A model generated the notes under the pieces. It was not told the DNA's origin. It worked only from the letters and a program-made list of their open reading frames with translations, and did not search any database. The position numbers and the translations under genes were made by a program. This document shows positions 1 to 5,931 of a stretch of 19,080 nucleotides of DNA, one piece after another. Position 1 is the stretch's first letter. Every line of letters begins with the position of its first letter. This DNA is from an uncultured Sulfurimonas sp. GTDB lineage: Bacteria; Campylobacterota; Campylobacteria; Campylobacterales; Sulfurimonadaceae. The DNA lies in the NCBI GenBank assembly GCA_937914675.1, contig CALDOC010000354.1:1-19080 (forward strand). Direction: 5' to 3'.

Positions 1-55
1 CATTCTCTTCACAAAAAGCAAAGAATTCTTCTACGTTGTTAACAAATTTTCCCAT
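1..55 (-). CDS. glnA: Glutamine synthetase, N-terminal fragment (partial)
   Basis: Only the first 18 codons are inside the window; the gene continues beyond the left edge. The protein begins MGKFVNNVEEFFAFCEEN, which matches my recollection of Campylobacterota glutamine synthetase N-termini (EFF.FC.EN before the conserved VDFRF segment, itself outside the window). A strong ribosome site, AGGAGA on the minus strand (revcomp of 61-66), lies 5 nt upstream of the ATG at 55-53. The family makes glutamine from glutamate, ammonia and ATP in the cytoplasm and is the entry point of ammonium assimilation. The identification rests on a short segment, so the family call is likely rather than certain; that a real gene starts here is well supported. 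Confidence 0.72.
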   Translation of the reverse strand, partial: MGKFVNNVEEFFAFCEEN

Positions 56-84
56 TTATTTCTCCTGAGTTGAATATATTTTTT

Positions 85-98
85 AGTATATTAGTATA
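85..98 (-). promoter_or_regulatory. Tandem -10-like boxes, probable glnA promoter
   Basis: On the minus strand the sequence TATACTAATATACT (revcomp of 85-98) contains two overlapping TATACT hexamers about 30-40 nt upstream of the glnA start. No good -35 is visible, as is usual for sigma70 promoters of this phylum. Which hexamer is used cannot be decided from sequence. Confidence 0.4.
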
Positions 99-148
99 TC
101 TGATTTATGAATAATTAAATATATAAATATGATTAATTTTTCACCATA

Positions 149-196
149 TTGCAATTATGTTTCGTATAGTTGCTTGGTAAAGTAGAATAATTGCAA
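149..196. repeat. Perfect 10-bp inverted repeat in the glnA-fliD divergent spacer
   Basis: TTGCAATTAT (149-158) and ATAATTGCAA (187-196) are perfect reverse complements separated by 28 nt. The pair sits between the glnA promoter and the fliD promoter. It could be a regulator site or an accidental AT-rich match; there is no T-tract, so it is not an obvious terminator. Confidence 0.4.
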
Positions 197-215
197 AATT
201 TTTACAAACAAAAGC

Positions 216-242
216 TCAATATATGGCAATATACGCCGATGT
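216..242 (+). promoter_or_regulatory. Candidate sigma28 (FliA) promoter of fliD
   Basis: TCAA (216-219), 15 nt, then GCCGATGT (235-242) approximates the sigma28 consensus TAAA-N15-GCCGATAA, with one mismatch in the -35 core and two in the -10. It lies about 54 nt upstream of the preferred fliD start at 296. A late-class flagellar promoter is what one would expect for a filament cap gene. Confidence 0.5.
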
Positions 243-295
243 TGTAGTTTATAAAGATTATAATAATGAAAGATTATTACACAAAAGGATTTGTT

Positions 296-1717
296 ATGGG
301 TATTAGTTCACTAGGCGTAGGCTCGGGAATTTTAACGCAAGACGTATTGGATCAGCTTAGAGCGTCTGACGACTCGCAGAGGATTACTCCAATCACGTTA
401 AACTTAGCAAACGAAAACGATAAGCAAGATAGTTTAAAAGTTATAGACGCTACTATGACAAATTTTAGAGACAGTATCGACGCGCTAAAAAGCGCGTCTC
501 TTTTTGATGGAAGAAAAAGTAGCGTTACTGGCGCTTCGGTTGAAGTTACTGCGTCTGCAAATAGCGACGTTCAGGATTTTACAATAAACGTAGATCATCT
601 AGCAACGAAACAGATTGAACAATCTGGCGCTTTTGCGTCTGGTAGCGATCTTGTCGCGTCGGGCATGGTTGGAACCGGCACTTTCACTCTGAGCGTGGGT
701 TCGGGAACTCCCGTGGATATTGAGTATGACAGTACGACGACTTTGGATGATTTAAAAAAGCTAATAAATGACAGCGCGGGCGATCAAGTGGACGCCACGG
801 TCGTGCAAATCAGCGCGACGGAATCCCGTCTTTTTATTAGCTCGGCTGGAACTGGAGCAAGCAATGATATATCTATTGTCGATAATAGCGCTGGACTTAG
901 TTCCATGCTAACGACGGATACAAGCTTGAGCACGACTCCATCAATTGATCCGGATACTAGTTTAGCGTATGCAGCCATTCAATCAGGCTTAGACAATCAG
1001 TTTACGTTTAATGGACAAACCATTACCCGAAGTAGCAATACCGTGGATGATTTGATTACCGGTTATAGCATAGCGCTAAAAGAACCAGGTAGTTCCGATG
1101 TCAGCGTGAGCCAAGACCGTGAAGCCATAACGACAAAGATAGATAGTTTTGTAGAAAAATATAATTCAATTATTACAGAACTAGATAGGCAAACGCTTCC
1201 AAGCACGGATAGTTCGACTAGAGGCATATTTTCTGGCGATAGTAGTATTAAAAGCATGAAAAGAGCCATACAGGATATGATATATAGCGTGGCGGGTGGC
1301 GTCGGAAGTATGGAAGATTATGGTTTTACGGTTGATAGAGATGGAAAGATGAGCGTAGATTCAACGGTCTTTAACGCTAAACTAGATGAAAACCCAACTA
1401 ACGTAGAGGCGTTTTTTACAGGCGGTGATTATACTCAGACAGATGGAAGCGTTGTCGCTTTGAGTGGCGCGTTTACGGGTTTTTATGACATTGCAAATGG
1501 ATATACGAAAACAAATGGAGATCTTGACAATATCAAAAATTCTCTTACGGCAACCATATCTTCTTTGGAAGAGAGTAAAATAAGCGCTACAGAGCGATTG
1601 GACGCTAAGTACGCGATTATGAAAAAACAATTTGCCGCGTACGATTTAATGATTAAACAGTTTAGCTCCGCGTCTGACGTATTTACGCAGCTGTCAAACG
1701 CGAATACGTCAAATTAG
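296..1717 (+). CDS. fliD: Flagellar filament capping protein FliD (hook-associated protein 2)
   Basis: FliD forms the cap at the tip of the flagellar filament and assists flagellin polymerisation as subunits arrive through the export channel. The protein from the ATG at 296 is 473 aa and opens with MGISSLGVGSGILTQDVL, the standard FliD N-terminus; the N-terminal FliD_N region occupies about residues 1-100 and the FliD_C region about 230-470. Both ends are helical and heptad-rich, as expected for the D0/D1 coiled coils. The reading frame is open from an ATG at 266, but that start has no Shine-Dalgarno, whereas AAAGGA (284-289) is well placed for 296, so I chose 296. The protein is clearly shorter than the 640-690 aa FliDs I recall from Campylobacter and Helicobacter, implying small outer domains. 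fliS and a FliT-like gene follow. No flaG precedes it. Confidence 0.93.
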   Translation: MGISSLGVGSGILTQDVLDQLRASDDSQRITPITLNLANENDKQDSLKVIDATMTNFRDSIDALKSASLFDGRKSSVTGASVEVTASANSDVQDFTINVDHLATKQIEQSGAFASGSDLVASGMVGTGTFTLSVGSGTPVDIEYDSTTTLDDLKKLINDSAGDQVDATVVQISATESRLFISSAGTGASNDISIVDNSAGLSSMLTTDTSLSTTPSIDPDTSLAYAAIQSGLDNQFTFNGQTITRSSNTVDDLITGYSIALKEPGSSDVSVSQDREAITTKIDSFVEKYNSIITELDRQTLPSTDSSTRGIFSGDSSIKSMKRAIQDMIYSVAGGVGSMEDYGFTVDRDGKMSVDSTVFNAKLDENPTNVEAFFTGGDYTQTDGSVVALSGAFTGFYDIANGYTKTNGDLDNIKNSLTATISSLEESKISATERLDAKYAIMKKQFAAYDLMIKQFSSASDVFTQLSNANTSN

Positions 1718-1736
1718 TAAATTTAGCGCTGATGCA

Positions 1737-1765
1737 TTAAAGTAAAATGAGAGACGCGTCGATAT
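1737..1765 (+). promoter_or_regulatory. Candidate second sigma28-like promoter ahead of fliS
   Basis: TTAAAG (1737-1742) and GTCGATAT (1758-1765) resemble the flagellar sigma28 elements (TAAA and CGATAT-type -10 boxes), with 16 nt rather than 15 between TAAA and the -10. It would give fliS and the downstream small gene their own late promoter in the 91-nt fliD-fliS gap. Two -10 mismatches make this tentative. Confidence 0.33.
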
Positions 1766-1808
1766 GTACAATATAAAACAATATGAAGACAATTAATTAA
1801 AAGGATTT

Positions 1809-2183
1809 ATGATGTATGGTAATACAGCTCACAACATATACACTCAAAACAACATAGGCATTGAATCGCCAGAGAAGTTGGTAATAATGCTTTACGAGGG
1901 TGTTTTGCGTTTTAACGCCCAAGCTAAAAAAGCGATAAAAGATAAAGATATCGAAAAGAGAGTTTATTGGACGAATCGTTCAACGGCTGTTATAACGGAG
2001 TTAATTTCCGTACTGGACATGAGTCAAGGCGAGGTTTCTGAATATCTTGTGGGTTTGTATAATTATGAGATTCAACTCTTAGCTGAGGCTGGAAATGAGC
2101 GAGACATTTCAAAGCTTGATGAATGTAGTAACGTTTTTAAGGTTCTTTTGGAAGCTTGGAGAGAAACTACGGATGTGGACTAA
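1809..2183 (+). CDS. fliS: Flagellar export chaperone FliS
   Basis: FliS binds the C-terminus of flagellin in the cytoplasm, keeps it from polymerising early and delivers it to the flagellar type III export gate. The 124-aa product is all-helical and carries the family hallmarks: a YGN..HNIYTQNNIGIESPE start, the LVIMLYEGVLRF helix (about residues 26-37), and RVYWTNRSTAVITEL followed by L.GLYNYEIQLL. The usual length is 120-130 aa, so it is intact. Two consecutive ATG codons (1809 and 1812) can serve; AAAGGA at 1800-1805 is better spaced for 1812, which gives the canonical MYGN start one residue shorter. It lies directly downstream of fliD, a conserved pairing. Confidence 0.93.
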   Translation: MMYGNTAHNIYTQNNIGIESPEKLVIMLYEGVLRFNAQAKKAIKDKDIEKRVYWTNRSTAVITELISVLDMSQGEVSEYLVGLYNYEIQLLAEAGNERDISKLDECSNVFKVLLEAWRETTDVD

Positions 2184-2427
2184 GCAGCTTACCATAGCCA
2201 TCGTTGAAAAAGACCTAAATAAATTAAGTGAGTTGATGAAAAATCTTCCTCAGCTTGACAAAAAAGAAGAGATAGAGTCCGCTATTCACCTTATAAGGGA
2301 AGCGAAGGCTCTCGTTCAAACTTTAAAAGACGCTACCGAAGCTTCTATGGTGCAGATGAAGAAGAGTATAACTTTTTTAAAATCAACTCAAGAGAAAATT
2401 CCTCCAAGATTTGACGTCAAGTCATAG
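2173..2427 (+). CDS. Small flagellar chaperone-like protein, FliT-like
   Basis: An 84-aa, fully helical, charged protein (starts MWTKQLTIAIVEKDLNKL, ends PPRFDVKS) with no signal peptide or membrane segment. The frame is open from 2095, but the ATG at 2173 is preferred: GGAGAG lies at 2158-2163 and the start overlaps the last 11 nt of fliS, a layout typical of translational coupling. Its position straight after fliD-fliS, its size and its helical character fit FliT, the chaperone of FliD in enterobacteria; from memory, the gene after fliS in H. pylori has also been proposed as FliT. I see no diagnostic FliT residue motif, so the function is inferred from context. Its 3' end overlaps the convergent dehydrogenase gene by 11 bp. 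Confidence 0.7.
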   Translation: MWTKQLTIAIVEKDLNKLSELMKNLPQLDKKEEIESAIHLIREAKALVQTLKDATEASMVQMKKSITFLKSTQEKIPPRFDVKS

Positions 2428-3124
2428 ATTTTTTAGAAATCCCAAATTTTAAACTTCTAATCGTGTAGTCGCTTACAACCGCGCCTTTTCTCATGCCTAG
2501 TATGTGCTCAACCGCGTCCGCAATGTCGGAGGGGAATAATTTTTCATCCTCATTCGGGCTTGTTTCAAAACGCAGTTCATCATAAAAGTTGCTTTGCGTC
2601 ATATCGGGATTGATGTTTGTGACGCTAAGTCCACTTTTCCTCGTTTCTTCAAAAAGCGAGTCGCCAAAAGCTTTTAGTCCCGCTTTTGTAGCGCCATAAA
2701 CGCCAGCAAACTTACTCGCCCTTAAAGCTTCTATGGAGTTAACGTTCATAAGATACCCTGAATTTTGTTTTAAAGTCCGCAGTAGGGCGTTGGTCAAAAG
2801 CATAGGCGTTGTAAGATTCAGCGACGTCATGTCCATTATGGTTTTACTAGAGAGCTCTTCATGAGGCTCAAACTTTCCAAAGCCAGCCGCGTTTATTAAG
2901 ATATAAACATCCTCTTGCTTAAGAATTTCACACACTTTTAAAGTCGCTTTCATATTGGCTAAATCCGCTTGAAGCGGTATGAAATTTTCGTGAGTAATTA
3001 TTGCGTTTTCGATAGTTCTGCTAACGCCAATGACTTTATAGTTTAAACTCAAAAGTTTTAAAGATATTTCTTTACCAATTCCACTACTCGCGCCTGTGAC
3101 AACCGCTACTTTTTGACTTTCCAT
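2417..3124 (-). CDS. SDR-family NAD(P)-dependent oxidoreductase
   Basis: A 235-aa classical short-chain dehydrogenase/reductase. Cofactor-binding TGASSGIG lies at residues 10-17, NAAG at 78-81, and the full catalytic tetrad can be placed as N103, S130, Y143 and K147 (YGATK). R36 just after the second beta strand suggests NADP(H) rather than NAD(H). The length is normal and the N-terminal Rossmann fold is complete, so an active soluble enzyme is expected; the substrate cannot be told. The ATG is preceded by AAGGAAC (revcomp of 3131-3137) 6 nt away. It is transcribed away from the HAD/MFS pair and towards the flagellar genes, so it is probably monocistronic; a GATAAT -10-like hexamer is at 3145-3150 on the minus strand. 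Confidence 0.88.
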   Translation of the reverse strand: MESQKVAVVTGASSGIGKEISLKLLSLNYKVIGVSRTIENAIITHENFIPLQADLANMKATLKVCEILKQEDVYILINAAGFGKFEPHEELSSKTIMDMTSLNLTTPMLLTNALLRTLKQNSGYLMNVNSIEALRASKFAGVYGATKAGLKAFGDSLFEETRKSGLSVTNINPDMTQSNFYDELRFETSPNEDEKLFPSDIADAVEHILGMRKGAVVSDYTIRSLKFGISKKSMT

Positions 3125-3158
3125 GTAAAAGTTCCTTATATTTTATTATCTCTTTAGC

Positions 3159-3164
3159 TATACT
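3159..3164 (+). promoter_or_regulatory. -10 box very close to the HAD gene start
   Basis: TATACT ends only 6 nt before the ATG at 3171. If it is the active -10, transcription would begin at or next to the start codon, giving a leaderless mRNA. Consistent with this, no Shine-Dalgarno is seen before the ATG. Confidence 0.35.
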
Positions 3165-3170
3165 TTCAGT

Positions 3171-4001
3171 ATGAAAAATATTTATATAACCGATTTGGAC
3201 CATACGTTTTTAAGAAGTGATTTGTCGATAAGCGATTATACTAAAAAAATATGGAACTCTTATGCAAAAAACTCTCTCATGAGCGTCGCGACGGCGAGAA
3301 CTTACAAAAAAACGACGCAGTTCTTAAATGGAGTAGACGTTAACGCTCCGATGATACTTTTAGATGGTTCTTTAATAGCCACCAAAGATAAGAAAATCAT
3401 TGATACAAAATTTATCAATAAAAAGATTGTGGACGAAATTGTTTATGAGGGATCGAAGTTAGGCATTTATCCTTTTATCTTATCTTTAGCGGATGGGGAA
3501 CTAAATGAGGCTTTTTTGCACTCTAACGTTTTAAACAAATATCAAGTGGAAGTGCTTACGAGATATACAAAAGACGATAATCTTCAAGAGTGCGAAAATA
3601 TAGAGGGAATGGGTCAAAATTTTAAAGTGGTGTACATGGGAGAAGAAAATTTGCTTCGTGAATTGGTTTTAGAGATAGAGATGGTTTTTGGTGAGAATTT
3701 AAAGTATATATTGGCTCCCGAAGCTTACGTTGGATGTTACTTCCTTACCATCCTTCATAAAGACGCCGATAAATCTCATGGAATTAAAAGCGTAAGCGAA
3801 TACGTAGGATTTGACCTAGAAAAATTAACGGTCTTTGGAGACAACTTTAACGACGTCGGAATGTTCGCTTTAGCTGGAACGTCGGTAGCCGTCGCCAACG
3901 CTCAAGATGGAGTAAAAAAGTTGTCGCAAATAGTTTTAGCGCATACGAACGATGAAGATGGCGTGGCGAAATATTTGGAAGGTTTGAAAAGTGCGAGATA
4001 A
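3171..4001 (+). CDS. HAD-superfamily hydrolase, Cof/IIB type (probable sugar-phosphate phosphatase)
   Basis: A 276-aa HAD phosphatase with all four motifs: motif I DLDHT with the nucleophile D8 and acid/base D10, motif II T41 (SVATAR), motif III K201, and motif IV GDNFNDVGM with D224 and D228. The roughly 110-residue insert between motifs II and III is the cap of subclass IIB (Cof-like), members of which mostly dephosphorylate sugar phosphates. H11 replaces the usual Gly of DLDGT. The gene overlaps the start of the sugar-type MFS symporter by 11 nt, so the two are probably translated together, which supports a sugar-related role; the actual substrate is unknown. There is no evident ribosome site, and a TATACT box lies just upstream. 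Confidence 0.85.
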   Translation: MKNIYITDLDHTFLRSDLSISDYTKKIWNSYAKNSLMSVATARTYKKTTQFLNGVDVNAPMILLDGSLIATKDKKIIDTKFINKKIVDEIVYEGSKLGIYPFILSLADGELNEAFLHSNVLNKYQVEVLTRYTKDDNLQECENIEGMGQNFKVVYMGEENLLRELVLEIEMVFGENLKYILAPEAYVGCYFLTILHKDADKSHGIKSVSEYVGFDLEKLTVFGDNFNDVGMFALAGTSVAVANAQDGVKKLSQIVLAHTNDEDGVAKYLEGLKSAR

Positions 4002-5250
4002 ATCAAGTTTTGCTCCTATGTTTATCATAGGAGTGTTGTTTTTTATATTCGGTTTTGTCACATGGTTGAATGGTTCGCTTATCCCTTTTTTAAAGATTAT
4101 TTTAGATTTAAACGATTTTGAAGCGTTGTTCGTTACGTTCGCTTTTTATATTTCATATACGGTTATGGCTCTTCCCATGGCGGCGCTTCTAGAAAAAACG
4201 GGTTACAAAAATGGCATGGCGATAGGGCTTGGCGTTATGGCGGTTGGTAGTTTACTCTTTATTCCATCGGCGTTCATGGCAAATTATGGACTTTTTTTGC
4301 TTGCGCTTTTTACTTTAGGCACGGGACTCACAATCTTGCAAACCGCTTCAAATCCTTACATAGTTTTGATTGGTCCTCTCAAGAGCGCCGCCATGCGCAT
4401 AAGCGTTATGGGCCTTGTGAACAAAAGCGCTGGCGTTTTGGCTCCGCTCGTCTTCACGGCTTTGATTTTTTCAGGCATCGGTTCAACGGAAAATTTATCT
4501 ACGTTGGAGACGGAAGATTTGGCGTTAAGATTGGTGACGCCATACATCGCCATGACCTTAGTTCTAATCTCTCTAATAGCGTTTGTCAAATTGTCGTCGC
4601 TTCCAGAATTGGCATTTAAAACAGATAGCGCTGACAATAAGTCCATTTTTTCTTATCCTCGCGTTGTCCTCGGCGCTTTGGCTCTCTTTTTTTACGTTGG
4701 AGTGGAAGTTATCGCTGGCGATACCATTGGTCTGTACGCCCAAAACATAGGCTTAATAAACGCAACGGCGCTAACGTCTTACACTATGGCGTTTATGGTT
4801 ATGGGATATTTAGTGGGCGTCTTTTTTATCCCAAAATTTATTTCGCAAGAAAAGGCGTTGGTAGGTTCATCCATTTTTGGGATTTTACTTATAGTTGGAG
4901 TCGTTTTTAGCTCCACGACAAGTCATTCGATTTCTCAAATTTTATGGGGCTGGAGCGCCGTAGCCACACTTCCAAACAGCGTAACGTTTGTGGCTCTTTT
5001 AGGACTTTCAAACGCGCTTGTTTGGCCGACAATCTGGCCTTTGGCGTTAGAAGGTTTGGGAAAAAACACCGCCAAAGGAAGCGCTTTGCTTATTATGGCG
5101 ATATCGGGTGGCGCGATTTTGCCTTTGGCTTTTGGAAAAATTTCTCAGCTAAGCGCAGACATGCAGACTTCATACCTTTTAGGAATTCTATGTTACCTGT
5201 TTATATTATTTTACGCGTTGAAATGGCGTAAAATGAACTCTTGGAGTTAA
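3991..5250 (+). CDS. MFS sugar:H+ symporter, FHS (FucP/GluP) family
   Basis: A 419-aa inner-membrane transporter with about 12 hydrophobic segments. Features typical of the fucose:H+ symporter family, which includes FucP and the Helicobacter glucose/galactose carrier GluP, are visible: F.FGFVTWLNGSLIPFLK in the first helix, QTASNPYIVLIGP near residue 125, and AISGGAILPLAFGK near the C-terminus. The start is GTG at 3991, with GGAAGG (3977-3982) 8 nt upstream, overlapping the HAD gene; the next ATG (4018) would cut into the first helix. It probably imports a hexose or deoxyhexose with protons. Sugar uptake is not a hallmark of sulfur-oxidising Campylobacterota, so this pair may mark an auxiliary carbon route. 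Confidence 0.86.
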   Translation: MRDKSSFAPMFIIGVLFFIFGFVTWLNGSLIPFLKIILDLNDFEALFVTFAFYISYTVMALPMAALLEKTGYKNGMAIGLGVMAVGSLLFIPSAFMANYGLFLLALFTLGTGLTILQTASNPYIVLIGPLKSAAMRISVMGLVNKSAGVLAPLVFTALIFSGIGSTENLSTLETEDLALRLVTPYIAMTLVLISLIAFVKLSSLPELAFKTDSADNKSIFSYPRVVLGALALFFYVGVEVIAGDTIGLYAQNIGLINATALTSYTMAFMVMGYLVGVFFIPKFISQEKALVGSSIFGILLIVGVVFSSTTSHSISQILWGWSAVATLPNSVTFVALLGLSNALVWPTIWPLALEGLGKNTAKGSALLIMAISGGAILPLAFGKISQLSADMQTSYLLGILCYLFILFYALKWRKMNSWS

Positions 5251-5266
5251 GCTCCTGAGCTTAACT
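5245..5266. terminator. Palindromic hairpin between convergent MFS and chorismate mutase genes
   Basis: AGTTAAGCTC (5245-5254) and GAGCTTAACT (5257-5266) form a 10-bp inverted repeat with a 2-nt centre that includes the MFS stop codon. It lies between two converging genes, the right place for a two-way terminator, but neither side has a U-tract, so termination would be weak or factor-assisted. Confidence 0.45.
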
Positions 5267-5271
5267 GGCTC

Positions 5272-5565
5272 TTAGAATGAACCAGAATTTCTAAATTCCG
5301 CTATTTCCGTTTCAACCATTTCATTAATCATTATTGTAAACAGCTCTGAAAGCATATTTGGATTTATGTTCAACTCTATGCCTTTTTTACGAACTCTTTG
5401 CATAATGGCTTCAATTCTATTATCCGCTTTAACTTCGTCTATGCTATTTTTAAATGACGCGGCCTGACGGACTAAATGACTTCTTTGTGAGATTAATTCC
5501 ACGAGGGCGTAATCAACTTTATCTATTTCATCCCTAACTTCTTGTAATGAGTCGCATTTTTGCAT
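5272..5565 (-). CDS. Chorismate mutase, AroQ type (stand-alone)
   Basis: A 97-aa all-helical protein of the CM_2 family, which converts chorismate to prephenate for Phe/Tyr synthesis (some members are isochorismate-pyruvate lyases). Residues R11, R28, K39 and D48 fall at the same numbers as active-site residues of the E. coli P-protein mutase domain, with E52 also present. The C-terminal helix carries E87 where E. coli and PchB have Gln; yeast chorismate mutase likewise uses Glu there. There is no fused prephenate dehydratase or dehydrogenase domain. AGGGG (revcomp of 5571-5575) is 5 nt before the ATG. The gene is isolated and convergent with the transporter. Mutase is more likely than lyase, but the two cannot be separated surely by sequence. 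Confidence 0.8.
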   Translation of the reverse strand: MQKCDSLQEVRDEIDKVDYALVELISQRSHLVRQAASFKNSIDEVKADNRIEAIMQRVRKKGIELNINPNMLSELFTIMINEMVETEIAEFRNSGSF

Positions 5566-5635
5566 AATTACCCCTATAGTTTGTATATTTTAAATGATAA
5601 CTAAAAAATATAAATATTCTTAACGCTTTTGTAAC

Positions 5636-5663
5636 AATCGCAATATATAATTCTACTGCGATT
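5636..5663. repeat. Inverted repeat flanking a -10 box
   Basis: AATCGCA (5636-5642) and TGCGATT (5657-5663) are perfect reverse complements with a 14-nt spacer containing TATAAT (5646-5651). An inverted repeat straddling a -10 is the geometry of an operator; it could also be the 5' hairpin of a transcript or chance. Confidence 0.4.
5646..5651 (+). promoter_or_regulatory. Consensus -10 box (TATAAT) in an intergenic region
   Basis: A perfect TATAAT on the plus strand with no plus-strand coding gene downstream: the next genes are on the minus strand. Together with the hairpin at 5681-5712 it suggests a short non-coding transcript. No -35 is evident. Confidence 0.4.
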
Positions 5664-5720
5664 CTCCTCGTTTTCTTTATTACTCCCAAATGCCAATACA
5701 TTCTTGGGAGTATTCATTTT
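5657..5720 (+). ncRNA. Candidate small RNA with CU-rich 5' part and terminator-like 3' hairpin
   Basis: Downstream of TATAAT at 5646-5651 lies a CU-rich stretch (ATTCTCCTCGTTTTC, 5661-5675) followed by a 9-bp hairpin, TACTCCCAA (5681-5689) / TTGGGAGTA (5704-5712), and a U-rich tail ending in TTTT. This could encode an RNA of about 60 nt; its CUCCUC segment is complementary to Shine-Dalgarno sequences. The hairpin may instead just end the minus-strand transcript from the 68-aa gene, although that side lacks a U-tract. There is no homology that I recognise. Confidence 0.3.
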
Positions 5721-5722
5721 CA

Positions 5723-5929
5723 CTAATTAGGCTTTACAATTTTCTTAATTTCCTTTGGAATGTGCGCGAACGACATGCTCTGTTGTCCAACTTCAACTCC
5801 ATCTTCAAAAATTTTAACTTCTAAACTCATTGAATTAGGATTGAAATTCAGCGCTTTATACAAAGTTCGTTCTAAAAAGAATTCTATATTTTTTGACGAG
5901 AGGTCCATTATCGCTTTTCTTTTCGCCAA
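5723..5929 (-). CDS. Hypothetical protein, 68 aa
   Basis: I do not recognise this protein. It starts at TTG (5929) with a strong AAGGAG (revcomp of 5935-5940) 5 nt upstream; the next in-frame start, ATG at 5910, has no ribosome site. The sequence (MAKRKAIMDLSSKNIEFFLE..., ending KKIVKPN) is soluble, with a helical N-terminal half, a short beta-like stretch SLEVKIFEDGVEVG around residues 35-48, and basic ends. The gene begins 2 nt after the CvfB-like gene ends, so it is almost certainly co-transcribed and translated with it. A partner role in RNA binding or translation is possible but unsupported by motif. Confidence 0.72.
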   Translation of the reverse strand: MAKRKAIMDLSSKNIEFFLERTLYKALNFNPNSMSLEVKIFEDGVEVGQQSMSFAHIPKEIKKIVKPN

Positions 5930-5931
5930 AA

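Noticed and set aside
173..196. Sigma54 promoter before fliD (TTGG ... TTGC)
   Set aside because: GG and GC are 17 nt apart rather than the strict 12-nt offset of sigma54 promoters; the sigma28 match at 216-242 is better.
266..295. ATG at 266 as the fliD start
   Set aside because: No Shine-Dalgarno before it and the canonical FliD N-terminus begins at the ATG at 296, which has AAAGGA at a proper distance.
2095..2172. N-terminal extension of the FliT-like protein
   Set aside because: It lies wholly within fliS in another frame, lacks a ribosome site, and the overlap start at 2173 gives the expected helical protein.
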